From: Pseudosporangium ferrugineum
Lineage (GTDB): Bacteria > Actinomycetota > Actinomycetes > Mycobacteriales > Micromonosporaceae
Reading direction: 5' to 3'
Assembly (NCBI RefSeq): GCF_003002065.1
Contig: NZ_PVZG01000014.1
Coordinates: forward strand, 62,001 to 126,000
DNA: 64,000 bases
Shown here: one piece after another, positions 17,598-26,292 of the stretch
Numbering within the stretch: position 1 is the first letter of the stretch
Layout: each line of letters starts with the position of its first letter
Notes under the pieces: model-generated
Database searches by the model: none
Told to the model about the DNA's origin: nothing
The model's input: the letters and a program-made list of their open reading frames with translations, nothing else
Program-made: the position numbers and the translations under genes

Positions 17598-18998
17598 ATG
17601 GCGGAGGTCGTACTGCGGAACTTCGGCTGGCGCCACGCGGGGCGCCGGTCGTGGGCGGTCCGCGGCGTCGACCTGCGCATCGGGCACGGCGAGCGGGTGC
17701 TGCTGCTCGGTCCCTCCGGGGCCGGGAAGAGCACCCTGCTCGCCGCGCTGGCCGGGCTGCTGCCCGCCGACTCGGGCGAGTCCGAGGGCACGGTGGAGAT
17801 CGACGGCGAGGGGGTGGGCCTACTCTTCCAGGACCCGCAGACCCAGCTCGTCATGGCCCGCAGCGGCGACGACGTCGCGTTCGGCCCGGAGAACACCGGC
17901 GTGCCGGCGGCGCAGATCTGGCCCCGGGTCAGCGACGCCCTGGACCGGGTCGGCTTCCCGTACCCGATCACCCGCCGCACCGCCGCGCTCTCCGGCGGCG
18001 AGCAGCAACGCCTGGCCCTGGCCGGCGTCCTGGCCCTGCGCCCGGGCCTGCTGCTGCTCGACGAGCCGACCGCGAACCTCGACCCGGCCGGCGGCGAGCT
18101 GATCCGCGAGGCGATCGCCCGGGTCGGCACCACGCTGATCCTGGTCGAGCACCGGGTCGAGCAGGCGCTGCCGCTGATCGACCGGGTGGTGGTGCTCGCG
18201 CCGGGCGGCGGGGTCGCCGCCGACGGCTCCCCCGAGGTCGTCTTCGCCGGTCACGGCCCGTCGCTCGCGGAGCAGGGGGTCTGGGTGCCGGGCTATCCGC
18301 TGCCCCGGCACCGGGCCGTCGCCACGCCGGCCGAGGCTCTGGTACGCGGGGAAGCCGTCGCCGTACGCGACCGCCTCCGTCCCGTCAGCATCGAGGCCCG
18401 GGCCGGCGAGGCGCTGGCGGTGGTCGGCCCCAACGGCGCGGGCAAGTCGACCCTGGCGCTCGTCCTCGGTGGACTGCTCGCGCCTACCTCGGGCACGGTG
18501 ACCGCCTTCGCCGACCCGCGCCCGCCGCACCGCTGGCGCGCGGCCACCCTGACCGGCCGGATCGGCTCGGTGTTCCAGTCGCCGGAACACCAGTTCGTCA
18601 CCTCGCGCGTCGCCGACGAGCTGGCGCTGGGCCCGCGCCGCCTGGGCCGCCCCGCCGCCGAAGTACGGGCCACCGTGGACGAGCTGCTGGCGCGGCTGCG
18701 GCTGACGGCGCTGGCGGAGGCCAACCCGTACACGCTGTCCGGGGGTGAGGCCCGCCGGCTCAGCGTGGCGACGGCCCTGGCCACCGCGCCGCGCCTGCTG
18801 GTGCTGGACGAGCCGACCTTCGGCCAGGACCGGGCCACCTGGATCGACCTGGTCGCGCTCCTGGCCGGCCTGCGCGACGAGGGCCACGGCATCGTGGCGG
18901 TGACCCACGACGACGCCTTCGTGACGGCCCTTGCCGATCGGGTCCACGACCTCGCCCCCGCGGCCCCGGACCCCCTCCCCCGCCGGCGGCGCGCGTGA
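17598..18998 (+). CDS. ykoD: ECF transporter double ATPase, YkoD type
   Basis: 466 residues holding two ABC domains in one chain. First domain: GPSGAGKST, LSGGEQQRLALAG, LLLLDEPTANLDP; second domain: GPNGAGKST, LSGGEARRLSVAT, LLVLDEPTFGQD. Q-loops read LFQDPQTQL and VFQSPEHQF. It energises thiamine import with ykoE and ykoC. Stop overlaps the next GTG. Confidence 0.94.
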   Translation: MAEVVLRNFGWRHAGRRSWAVRGVDLRIGHGERVLLLGPSGAGKSTLLAALAGLLPADSGESEGTVEIDGEGVGLLFQDPQTQLVMARSGDDVAFGPENTGVPAAQIWPRVSDALDRVGFPYPITRRTAALSGGEQQRLALAGVLALRPGLLLLDEPTANLDPAGGELIREAIARVGTTLILVEHRVEQALPLIDRVVVLAPGGGVAADGSPEVVFAGHGPSLAEQGVWVPGYPLPRHRAVATPAEALVRGEAVAVRDRLRPVSIEARAGEALAVVGPNGAGKSTLALVLGGLLAPTSGTVTAFADPRPPHRWRAATLTGRIGSVFQSPEHQFVTSRVADELALGPRRLGRPAAEVRATVDELLARLRLTALAEANPYTLSGGEARRLSVATALATAPRLLVLDEPTFGQDRATWIDLVALLAGLRDEGHGIVAVTHDDAFVTALADRVHDLAPAAPDPLPRRRRA

Positions 18999-19798
18999 CG
19001 CTTCTCCTGCAACCCGTCGCCGACCCGTCGGCGCCGCTGGCCCGGCGCAACCCGGTCGCGAAGCTCGGCGCGGCGCTGCTCTTCTCGCTGCCGCTGATCG
19101 CCACCCTCGACCCGCTCACCCCGGCCCTGGCCCTGGCGGTCGAGCTGGCCCTGCTCCCGTTCTTCGGCGTCCGCTTCGGCGTCCTCGCCCGCCGGGCCTG
19201 GCCGCTCGCCCTCGGCGCGGCCGGCATCCTGGCGACGATGGTCCTGTTCGCCGCCGACCGCACCGGCACGCTGCTGGCGTCGCTCGGCCCGTTCACCGTC
19301 ACCACCGGCGTGCTCTCGGGCGCCCTCGGCCTGATCCTGCGCGTCTTCGCGGTGGCCCTGCCGGGCATCATCGTCTTCGCCACCATCGACCCGACGGACC
19401 TGGCGGACGCCCTCATCCAGAACACCCGGGTGCCGGCCCGCTTCGCCATCGGCGCCCTCGCGGCCTTCCGCCTGGTCCCCCTCCTCGCCGAGGAATGGCA
19501 GATGCTGACCCTGGCCCGCCGCGCCCGCGGCATCGACGCCGGCCGCAACCCGGTGGCCCGCCTCCGCCTCTTCGCCTCGACGGCCTTCGCCCTCCTGGTG
19601 GGCGCGCTGCGCCGCGGCGGCCGGCTGGCCACGGCGATGGACGCCCGCGGCTTCGACTCCGGAGCCCCCCGCACGTACGCCCGCCGCCAGCACTTCCGCC
19701 CCGCGGACACGGCCCTGCTGGCAGCGGCGGCCCTGACCTCGGCCGCCGCCCTGACAACCAGCATCCTGACCGGCTTCTTCCACCCCATCCTCGGCTGA
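18995..19798 (+). CDS. ykoC: ECF transporter transmembrane T component, YkoC type
   Basis: 267 residues beginning at a GTG that overlaps the ykoD stop (GTGA). RRNPVAKLGAALLFSLPLIATLDP is the usual EcfT start; five hydrophobic segments follow and the cytoplasmic coupling helices are seen in LTLARRARGIDA and LATAMDARGFDSGAPRT (Ala-Arg-Gly signatures). It couples the ATPases to YkoE. Confidence 0.93.
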   Translation: MTLLLQPVADPSAPLARRNPVAKLGAALLFSLPLIATLDPLTPALALAVELALLPFFGVRFGVLARRAWPLALGAAGILATMVLFAADRTGTLLASLGPFTVTTGVLSGALGLILRVFAVALPGIIVFATIDPTDLADALIQNTRVPARFAIGALAAFRLVPLLAEEWQMLTLARRARGIDAGRNPVARLRLFASTAFALLVGALRRGGRLATAMDARGFDSGAPRTYARRQHFRPADTALLAAAALTSAAALTTSILTGFFHPILG

Positions 19799-19833
19799 GG
19801 ACGGACCGCGCGTGAGCCGAGCGAGCCGGTTGG

Positions 19834-20319
19834 TCAGTGGGTGGTGCAGCAGGGGGTGGGGTGGCGGGTCTCGAACGGGACCAGGCGGTCGTCCGCCGCC
19901 GGCATGGTGACCAGTGTCAGCGTGCCGGCGCGCCACAGTGGGCGGACGAAGTCGTTCGTGCGGATCACGGCCGACGGGTCCGCCGCGGTGCCGCCGAGGA
20001 CCTCGACCCGGCCGATCGCGCTGACCGTCAGCAGTCGCTCCACCGTCAGGTCGCCGGTCAGGTGTTCGACCCCCGGGTAGAGGACCGCCCGGCCGCCCTC
20101 GCGCTCCCCCTCGAAGGGCGGCAGGGCGGCCAGGGACGACGGCGGCTCGCCCGCGAAGACCAGGGTGCAGGCGACGTGCGGCAGCCGGCCGGGGACCAGG
20201 TGGGTGCAGGCCAGCACCGGCGCCGGGCGCAGCCCGGACAGCCAGTGCTCCGCCGTCGCCGGGTCCGGGTGGCCGAGGGTGACGCCGATGACCGGGCGGC
20301 CGTCGAAGGCGCGGGTCAC
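19834..20319 (-). CDS. Unknown protein coupled to a PHP phosphoesterase
   Basis: 161 residues. The GTG at 20319 overlaps the stop of the upstream metallophosphoesterase gene (GTGA), which fixes the start. VTRAFDGRPVIGVTLGHPDP begins the protein; LACTHLVPGRLPHVACTLVF and AVLYPGVEHLTGDLTVERLL follow; the C-terminus ends HPTPCCTTH, a possible metal-binding tail. No signal peptide or membrane segment. I do not recognise the family. Coupled translation suggests a functional link with its neighbour. Confidence 0.65.
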   Translation of the reverse strand: MTRAFDGRPVIGVTLGHPDPATAEHWLSGLRPAPVLACTHLVPGRLPHVACTLVFAGEPPSSLAALPPFEGEREGGRAVLYPGVEHLTGDLTVERLLTVSAIGRVEVLGGTAADPSAVIRTNDFVRPLWRAGTLTLVTMPAADDRLVPFETRHPTPCCTTH

Positions 20320-22016
20320 TTCGGCAGGACCCAGATGGGGTTGGTGTAGAACCACAGGTCGGCCCACGGGTCCGCGTCGCCGATGACGTCGAGCCGCGGA
20401 CCGTTCGGGTCGACGGCCGGGCCCATCAGGCCGGGCTGCGTGCGGTTGCCGTCCGTGCCCCGCAGGCGCAGGTAGAACGGCTTGTCGAGGCGGCCCAGCG
20501 GGTACGTGACGGTGAGCTTCGCGGCGCCGGGCGAGACCTCGAACGACGTGACCACCCGGGTGTCCGGGGCCCGGAACGAGTCGCGGTCCGCCACCGGGCC
20601 GGTCACCGAACCCACGATCACGTCGACGCGCTTGAGTACCGGGACGAACTGGGCCCAGTTCGGCACGTCCTGCAGGTCGATGTCGAGGGTCAGCTCGGTC
20701 GCCGTGCCGCGGCGCGCGTGCAGGATCCCGCCGAGCGGCGTGCCCGTGGCGGGGCGGCGGTCGCCGGAGACCCGTACCCGGGCATCCAGGTTCTTGATCA
20801 GTCGCCCGTGGTCGACCCAGACCCGGCCGGCGCGCAGGCCGTCCATGACCGCCCGGTATCCGAACGAGGTCGCGCCGACGTTCGTCCGGCCGTAGTAGCC
20901 GGGCCAGAAGTCGCCCGCGCCCGTGTTGACCGTACCCGTGTGGATCGGGTCGTCATATTTGCCGTTGGCCTCGAAATCGCTGCCCGGGCCGCGTTCCGAC
21001 TGGTCCAGGTGCACCACGTGGCTGTCCGAGTTGACGGTGACCCACCAGGCCCGGCCCTCGGCGAGGAGGCTGTCCCAGAGGCCGCCGACGGTCGCGGTCA
21101 TCCAGTCGAAGCCGCCCCAGGTGCGGTACGACTCCAGCGGGTACCCGCCGAACGACGCGGCCGACGGGTTGTTGTCGTAGTAGCCGCGCGCGCCGCCCCG
21201 CCCGTTCGGCGCCTTGATGCCGGCGGCCTGGTGGCCCGGCGCGCCCTCCATGCCGATCGCGACGGTCGGGTCGGCGTCGCGCCAGTTGCGGATCTCGTGC
21301 GGCGAGTCGATGCCGCGCCGGGCCGGGTGGTTCGCCAGGAACAGCGCGCCCTCGACCTTGCGCTGCCGGACCTGCTCGGCGAGGAACCTGATGCCCGCCA
21401 CGGCGGCGGCCTCGTTCTGCTCCACGGTGTTGGCCGACGGCAGCTGCGAGCCGTCGTACGCCTGCTCGAACCGCTTGAGCACGTCGACCTCGTTGCGGCC
21501 GGGGTGCACGAAGACGGTGGCGTGCTCGGCGGCCGGGATGTTCCACTCCAGACCCTGGAAGGTCAGCAGCTCGGGCAGCTCCTCGCGGGTCCTGCGGATG
21601 TCGGGATTGACCTTCTCCACCCCGATCTTCGCGTGCGCGTTGCTGCCGTGGTCGGTGATGACGACCCAGTCGAGCCCGTACGCCCGGCCGTGCCGGGCCT
21701 GGTCGAGCACCCGGTACTGGGCGTCGGAGCTGTACTGGGTGTGGATGTGATGATCGCCGGCCAGCCAGCGGAAGCCGCCCTTCGCGATGCCGCCGCCGGC
21801 GGGACCGTGCGCGTGCGGCAGCCCGGCGGCAGCGGCGGCCGACGGCGAGGCGAGCACGGAGGCGGCGGCCCCGGCGCCGAGCAGGCCGGCGCCGCGCAGG
21901 AAACCGCGGCGCGACACGTCGGACGGCGACAGCTCGCTGTCGGGTACGCCGGCGTCGAGGGCCGGGACGACCGGGTCGTGGTCGTCGTGGTGATGGTGGT
22001 GGTGGCCGTGGCTCAT
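20316..22016 (-). CDS. Tat-exported PHP-domain (CehA/McbA-like) metallohydrolase
   Basis: 566 residues. A His-rich N-terminus (MSHGHHHHHHDDHD) precedes a twin-arginine signal SRRGFLRGAGLLGAGAAASV, so the enzyme is folded in the cytoplasm and exported. The PHP-type metal motifs are LAGDHHIHTQYSSD, VITDHGSNAH, LANHPARRGIDSP and the late VNSDSHVVH. CehA/McbA-family members hydrolyse carbamates or phosphodiesters; the substrate here is not known. The His cluster ahead of the Tat motif may bind metal. The frame is open upstream and the ribosome site is weak, so the start is probable only. Confidence 0.85.
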   Translation of the reverse strand: MSHGHHHHHHDDHDPVVPALDAGVPDSELSPSDVSRRGFLRGAGLLGAGAAASVLASPSAAAAAGLPHAHGPAGGGIAKGGFRWLAGDHHIHTQYSSDAQYRVLDQARHGRAYGLDWVVITDHGSNAHAKIGVEKVNPDIRRTREELPELLTFQGLEWNIPAAEHATVFVHPGRNEVDVLKRFEQAYDGSQLPSANTVEQNEAAAVAGIRFLAEQVRQRKVEGALFLANHPARRGIDSPHEIRNWRDADPTVAIGMEGAPGHQAAGIKAPNGRGGARGYYDNNPSAASFGGYPLESYRTWGGFDWMTATVGGLWDSLLAEGRAWWVTVNSDSHVVHLDQSERGPGSDFEANGKYDDPIHTGTVNTGAGDFWPGYYGRTNVGATSFGYRAVMDGLRAGRVWVDHGRLIKNLDARVRVSGDRRPATGTPLGGILHARRGTATELTLDIDLQDVPNWAQFVPVLKRVDVIVGSVTGPVADRDSFRAPDTRVVTSFEVSPGAAKLTVTYPLGRLDKPFYLRLRGTDGNRTQPGLMGPAVDPNGPRLDVIGDADPWADLWFYTNPIWVLPK

Positions 22017-22097
22017 GGCGTCAATCTCGCGGGCCGCCACCAACCCGGGATGTCGCCGTCGTGGCCGGCGAGCGAACAGGTGAGGACCGGTGTCACC

Positions 22098-22403
22098 ATG
22101 AGCGGCATGCTGGTTGCCTTCTCCGTCACGCCCCTCGGCGGCTCCGAGTCCGTCGGCGATCTGGTCGCCGAGGCCGTCCGCGTGGTGCGGGCCTCGGGCC
22201 TGCCGAACCGTACCGATGCCATGTTCACCACGATCGAGGGCGAGTGGGACGAGGTGATGGCGGTCGTCAAGCAGGCCGTCGACGCCGTCGCCGCGCGGGC
22301 CCCGCGGGTCAGCGTCACCCTCAAGGCCGACGTGCGGCCGGGCGTCACCGGCGCGCTGGACGCCAAGGTCGCGCACGTCGAGCGGCGGCTGGCCGAGCGG
22401 TGA
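22098..22403 (+). CDS. MTH1187-family thiamine-binding protein
   Basis: 101-residue ferredoxin-like protein: MLVAFSVTPLGGSESVGDLVAEAVRVV, SGLPNRTDAMFTTIEGEWDEVMAVVKQAV and PRVSVTLKADVRPG match the small thiamine-binding (former DUF77) family related to YkoF. It probably binds thiamine or its pyrimidine part in the cytoplasm. It lies 2.3 kb from the TPP-controlled ykoEDC operon. Stop overlaps the next GTG. Confidence 0.87.
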   Translation: MSGMLVAFSVTPLGGSESVGDLVAEAVRVVRASGLPNRTDAMFTTIEGEWDEVMAVVKQAVDAVAARAPRVSVTLKADVRPGVTGALDAKVAHVERRLAER

Positions 22404-23074
22404 GACGGCTGGTGATGTGGGACATCGACTACACGCTGCTGCGCGGGGGCGGGGTCGCGGCGAACGCCTGGAAGGCCGCGTTCACCGAGGTCACCGGGCT
22501 GGCGTGGCGGGCTACGCCGAGCTTCGGCGGGCGTACGGACCTGGACATCTGCGCGGAGGTCTTCGAGGTCCACGGGGTCACCGACTGCACGCCGGAGCGG
22601 TTCTTCGCCCGATACGTCGAGCGGGTGCACGCCACCCGCCACCTCTTCGCCGAGCAGGGCGCGCTGCTGCCCGGCGTACGCGCCGTCCTGGACTCGCTGA
22701 GCACCCGCGGGGACGTGGTGCAGACCCTGGTCACCGGCAACGTGCCGCAGGTCGCGGAGGCGAAGATCGCGGCCTTCGGCCTGGCCGGCGCGTTCGACGC
22801 GGACATCGGCGGCTACGGCACCGACGACAGCGTACGGGCGACCCTCGTGCGCCGCTGCCGGGAGCGGGCCGAGACGAAGTACGGCGAGAGCTTCCAGCCC
22901 GTGGTCATCGGCGACACCGCGAACGACGTGTCGGCGGCCCTGGCGAACGACGCGCTGGCGGTCGGCGTGGCCACCGGCGGCACGAGCATGGCGGAGCTGG
23001 TGCTGGCGGGGGCGCACGCGGTGCTGCCGGACCTGTCCGACGTGGACGCGGCGGTGGCGGTCATCACCGCCTGA
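22400..23074 (+). CDS. HAD-superfamily hydrolase
   Basis: 224 residues; GTG overlaps the upstream stop. Motif I is MWDIDYTLL (nucleophile and general-acid Asp), motif II is TLVTGNVPQ, the Lys of motif III is in VAEAKIAAFGL, and motif IV is VIGDTANDVSAA. The helical cap follows motif I, as in phosphoglycolate-phosphatase-like subfamily I enzymes. Translational coupling to the thiamine-binding protein hints at a thiamine-phosphate or salvage phosphatase role; that is inference. Confidence 0.88.
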   Translation: MRRLVMWDIDYTLLRGGGVAANAWKAAFTEVTGLAWRATPSFGGRTDLDICAEVFEVHGVTDCTPERFFARYVERVHATRHLFAEQGALLPGVRAVLDSLSTRGDVVQTLVTGNVPQVAEAKIAAFGLAGAFDADIGGYGTDDSVRATLVRRCRERAETKYGESFQPVVIGDTANDVSAALANDALAVGVATGGTSMAELVLAGAHAVLPDLSDVDAAVAVITA

Positions 23075-23081
23075 CGGCCGC

Positions 23082-23750
23082 TCAGGAGGTGCTGAGCGGG
23101 TGGAAACGCTCGACGCCGCAGGCCAGCACCAGCCGCGGGTCCAGGCGTCCGCCCACCTCGGACACGTCGACCAGGAACTCCCGGGCCCACAGCCGCGAGA
23201 CCTGCCGGATGCGGGCCACCGGCCGGCCGTCGACCCGGAACGTGAACCGGCGCCGGCCCCAGCCGATGCCGAGCTGGAGCCACTGGAACAGGAACGAGGC
23301 CAGCGGCTCGGTCATGGTCCCGGCGACGCGGCGGGACGGGTCGAGGATGACCGTACGCACCGGCCGCACGAAGCCGCCGGTGGTCTCGAGCGTCCCGATG
23401 ACCCGGCCCAGCCGGTTGTCGAGCACGTCGGCGATCCGCCACCCGGCGTTGCCCTCGGTGACCGGCAGCAGGGTGAGCAGCGGCCCGACCGGGTCGATGC
23501 CGCACACCTTGGGACCCGGAGGCGCCGGCAGCCAGGCCCCGCGCACGTCCTGCATCACGACCATGACCGGGCGCCCGCCCACGAGCACCTGCAACTGCCG
23601 GGTGTCGGCCGCGTCGAGCAGCTCGTCGCTGACCAGCCGCAGACCCTCGGCGAGCGCTCCGGCGACACCCTCACGCCGCCGGGTGCGGAACGCGTACCGG
23701 CCGGTCAGGATCTGCTCCGGCCAGCCGCGCCGCAGGGCATCGATCACCAT
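23082..23750 (-). CDS. Unknown protein (possible LURP-one/tubby-like fold)
   Basis: 222 residues from the ATG at 23750; a GTG three codons earlier is possible. MVIDALRRGWPEQILTGRYAFRTRRREG is followed by several beta-rich stretches (QLQVLVGGRPVMVVMQDV, WRIADVLDNRLGRVIGTLET, TFRVDGRPVARIRQVSR). The alternating property/modify pattern (trace, inherit, modify) loosely recalls phospholipid-scramblase/LURP-one folds, which is only a guess. Encoded 7 bp from the convergent HAD gene and downstream of uppS. Confidence 0.65.
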   Translation of the reverse strand: MVIDALRRGWPEQILTGRYAFRTRRREGVAGALAEGLRLVSDELLDAADTRQLQVLVGGRPVMVVMQDVRGAWLPAPPGPKVCGIDPVGPLLTLLPVTEGNAGWRIADVLDNRLGRVIGTLETTGGFVRPVRTVILDPSRRVAGTMTEPLASFLFQWLQLGIGWGRRRFTFRVDGRPVARIRQVSRLWAREFLVDVSEVGGRLDPRLVLACGVERFHPLSTS

Positions 23751-23779
23751 GACACGCACGGTAGATCGGCGCGGCAAGG

Positions 23780-24559
23780 TCAGCCGGGCGCGACCGGGTT
23801 GGGCACGGCCCCGCCGAAGCGCCGGTCGCGCTGGGCATACAGCTCGCAGGCGTACCAGAGGTGGCGGCGGTCGAAGTCGGGCCAGAGGGTGTCGAGGAAG
23901 ATCAGCTCCGCGTACGCCGACTGCCACAGCAGGAAGTTGGACGTGCGCTCCTCGCCGGACGGCCGCAGGAAGAGGTCCACCTCCGGCACCTCGGGGTGGT
24001 AGAGGTACTTCTGGATCGTCTTCTCGTTGACCTTGTCGGGGCGCAACCGGCCGGCCGCCACGTCCCGGGCGATCGCCGCCGCCGCGTCCGCGATCTCGGC
24101 CTGACCGCCGTAGTTGACGCAGAATTGCAGGGTGAGCGTCTTGTTGCCGCGGGACATCTCCTCGGCCGTCTGGAGCTCGGAGATGACGCTCTTCCACAGC
24201 CGCCCGGCCCGGCCCGACCACACCACGCGCACGCCGAGGTCGACCAGCTCGTCGCGCCGGCGGCGGATGACGTCCCGGTTGAAGCCCATGAGGAAGCGAA
24301 CCTCCTCCGGCGAGCGCTTCCAGTTCTCGGTCGAGAACGCGTACGCCGACAGATACGGGATGCCGAGCTCGATCGCGCCCTCGATGGTGTCGAACAGCGA
24401 GAACTCGCCCTGCTCGTGGCCCTTGGTGCGGGACAGGCCGCGCTCCTTGGCCCAGCGGCCGTTGCCGTCCATGACGATCGCCACGTGCCGGGGGATCGCG
24501 TCCTTCGGCAGCTTCGGCGGCGTGGCACCGGAGATGTGCGGGGTGGGCGGACGTGTCAC
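23780..24559 (-). CDS. uppS: Isoprenyl (undecaprenyl/decaprenyl) diphosphate synthase
   Basis: 259-residue cis-prenyltransferase making the polyprenyl carrier for cell-wall synthesis. Landmarks: HVAIVMDGNGRWAKERG (catalytic Asp at 31), YLSAYAFSTENWKRSPEEV, LQFCVNYGGQAEI, and the C-terminal DLFLRPSGEERTSNFLLWQSAYAELIF region binding diphosphate. The GTG start overlaps the recO stop as GTGA, fixing the start and the operon order recO-uppS. Confidence 0.96.
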   Translation of the reverse strand: MTRPPTPHISGATPPKLPKDAIPRHVAIVMDGNGRWAKERGLSRTKGHEQGEFSLFDTIEGAIELGIPYLSAYAFSTENWKRSPEEVRFLMGFNRDVIRRRRDELVDLGVRVVWSGRAGRLWKSVISELQTAEEMSRGNKTLTLQFCVNYGGQAEIADAAAAIARDVAAGRLRPDKVNEKTIQKYLYHPEVPEVDLFLRPSGEERTSNFLLWQSAYAELIFLDTLWPDFDRRHLWYACELYAQRDRRFGGAVPNPVAPG

Positions 24560-25374
24560 TGCGGGATCTCCCGTCGATCACTGATGGAGGTGGGCGGGGC
24601 CGGCGGGGACTCGCGCCGGTCGACCAGCGGGAGGGCGCGCAGGTTGCGTTCCATGTGCCATTGCAGGTGCGCCGCGACCAGGCCGCTGCACTCCCGGCGT
24701 ACGGGAGGGTCGGTGGTGTCGGCGAGCTCCCAGTCACCCTGGGTGAGGGCCAGCATCAGGGCGACCGTCGCCGGGGCCGGGTGGGCGGCGCCCGGAGGGC
24801 GGCAGTCGGGACAGACGGCGCCGCCCGCCGGCACCGAGAAGGCGCCGTGCCGGCCCGGGGTGCCGCAGACCGCGCACTCGGCCAGCGCCGGGGCCCAGCC
24901 CGCGTGGGACATGCCGCGCAGCAGGTAGGCGTCCAGGACCAGGCTGGTGGCGTGCTCACCGACCGCCAGCGCCTTGAGGGCACCGAGGGTGAGCTGGAAG
25001 AGGCGCAGGGACGGCTCGCGCTCGACCGGGGTGAGGCGCTCGGCGGTCTCGGCGATCGCGCTGGCCGCGGTGTAGCGGGGGTAGTCGGCGAGGAAACGCT
25101 TGCCGTACAGGGCGACGCCCTCGACCTGGCTGATCGAGTGGAGGCTGCTGCCGACCCCCTCCGGGGAGCCGGCGAGCTGCACGTCGACGTGGCCGAACGG
25201 CTCGAGGCGGGCGCCGAACCGCGAGGTGGTGCGGCGCACCCCCCGGGCGACCGCGCGCAGGCGGCCGTGGCGGCGGGTGAGCAGGGTGATGATCCGGTCG
25301 CTCTCGCCGAGTTTCTGCACGCGCAGCACCACCGCGTCGTCGCGGTAGAGCTGGCGTCGGTATCCGGCGGGCAC
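24556..25374 (-). CDS. recO: DNA repair protein RecO
   Basis: 272 residues. YRDDAVVLRVQKLGESDRIITLLTRRHGRLRAVARGVRR is the OB-fold N-terminus; the zinc site is seen in ECAVCGTPGRHGAF...GGAVCPDC (four Cys). Helps RecF-pathway recombination by loading RecA on SSB-coated DNA. GTG at 25374 is chosen for family fit, with AGGAGG 12 nt upstream, a long spacing. Followed by uppS with overlap, a common actinobacterial pair. Confidence 0.94.
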   Translation of the reverse strand: MPAGYRRQLYRDDAVVLRVQKLGESDRIITLLTRRHGRLRAVARGVRRTTSRFGARLEPFGHVDVQLAGSPEGVGSSLHSISQVEGVALYGKRFLADYPRYTAASAIAETAERLTPVEREPSLRLFQLTLGALKALAVGEHATSLVLDAYLLRGMSHAGWAPALAECAVCGTPGRHGAFSVPAGGAVCPDCRPPGAAHPAPATVALMLALTQGDWELADTTDPPVRRECSGLVAAHLQWHMERNLRALPLVDRRESPPAPPTSISDRREIPQ

Positions 25375-25493
25375 CCCGACATTCTGCCTCCTGGGTACGA
25401 CGGACCCTGACCCGGATCTCAGGGTCATCTCGGGGACGGCTGGGTGGAGGGACCGATGGCGCCGGACGTACCCGGGCTCATAGCGTTTGCGGC

Positions 25494-26288
25494 ATGACCG
25501 CGAGACTGAGCCGGCGCGCCGGCGCACTGACCCTGGTCGCCGCCGCCGCGGCGGCCACCCTCACCGGTTGCGACCAGGGCTTCGGGGCCGCCAAGCTGAC
25601 CTTCGACGACACCGAGAAGGTGAAGATCACCGAGGTGGTGGTGTCGGGCACCCGCGGCGACGTCTCGGTGCGGACGGCGCCGATCGCGGAGACACGCATC
25701 AAGCGGATCGTGCGCAGTGACGGGGCCGACCCCGGGGTGTCGTACCGGCTGACCGGCACGAGCCTGGCCGTCGACACGAGCTGCGGCCCCAACTGCCGGG
25801 TCTCGTACGACATCGAGGCGCCCACCGGCGTCGCCGTCCGCGGCGAGCTCACCTCCGGCGGCCTCAACCTGGTGCAGGTGGGGTCGGCCGACGTGACGGT
25901 GAACTCCGGCGAGATCCACCTCGACCGGATCACCGGCAGGACCACGGCCACCGCCCGCTCCGGCAACATCGTCGCGGAGGGCCTCGCCGGGCCGGCCACG
26001 CTGACCACCCGGTCGGGCAACATCGACGGGACGAACCTGACCGGCGGCAACGCGATCACCGCGGAGGCCACCTCGGGCAACATCGAGCTCGAGCTGATGC
26101 AGCCGGCGTCGGTCACCGCGCGGGTGTCCAGCGGCAACGTCGACCTGGCCGTGCCGCCGGGCGCCTACCGGGTGGCCCACCACGTCGGTTCCGGCGACTT
26201 CGAATCCGACGTGTCCTCGGACCCGAAGGCGACGGCGGTGCTCGACGTGCGGGCCGGCAGCGGCAACGCCACCATCACCAGCCAGTAG
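25494..26288 (+). CDS. DUF4097-type beta-helical lipoprotein
   Basis: 264 residues with an export signal and lipobox LTGC (Cys at about 24). The mature part contains DUF4097-like rungs repeating SGNI and similar turns: VNSGEIHLDRITG, ARSGNIVAEGLAG, TRSGNIDGTNLTG, ATSGNIELELMQP, VSSGNVDLAVPPG, GSGNATITS. Regular spacing of about 20 residues indicates a parallel beta-helix or stacked strands on the cell surface. Function unknown. Divergent from recO. Confidence 0.85.
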   Translation: MTARLSRRAGALTLVAAAAAATLTGCDQGFGAAKLTFDDTEKVKITEVVVSGTRGDVSVRTAPIAETRIKRIVRSDGADPGVSYRLTGTSLAVDTSCGPNCRVSYDIEAPTGVAVRGELTSGGLNLVQVGSADVTVNSGEIHLDRITGRTTATARSGNIVAEGLAGPATLTTRSGNIDGTNLTGGNAITAEATSGNIELELMQPASVTARVSSGNVDLAVPPGAYRVAHHVGSGDFESDVSSDPKATAVLDVRAGSGNATITSQ

Positions 26289-26292
26289 CCGC

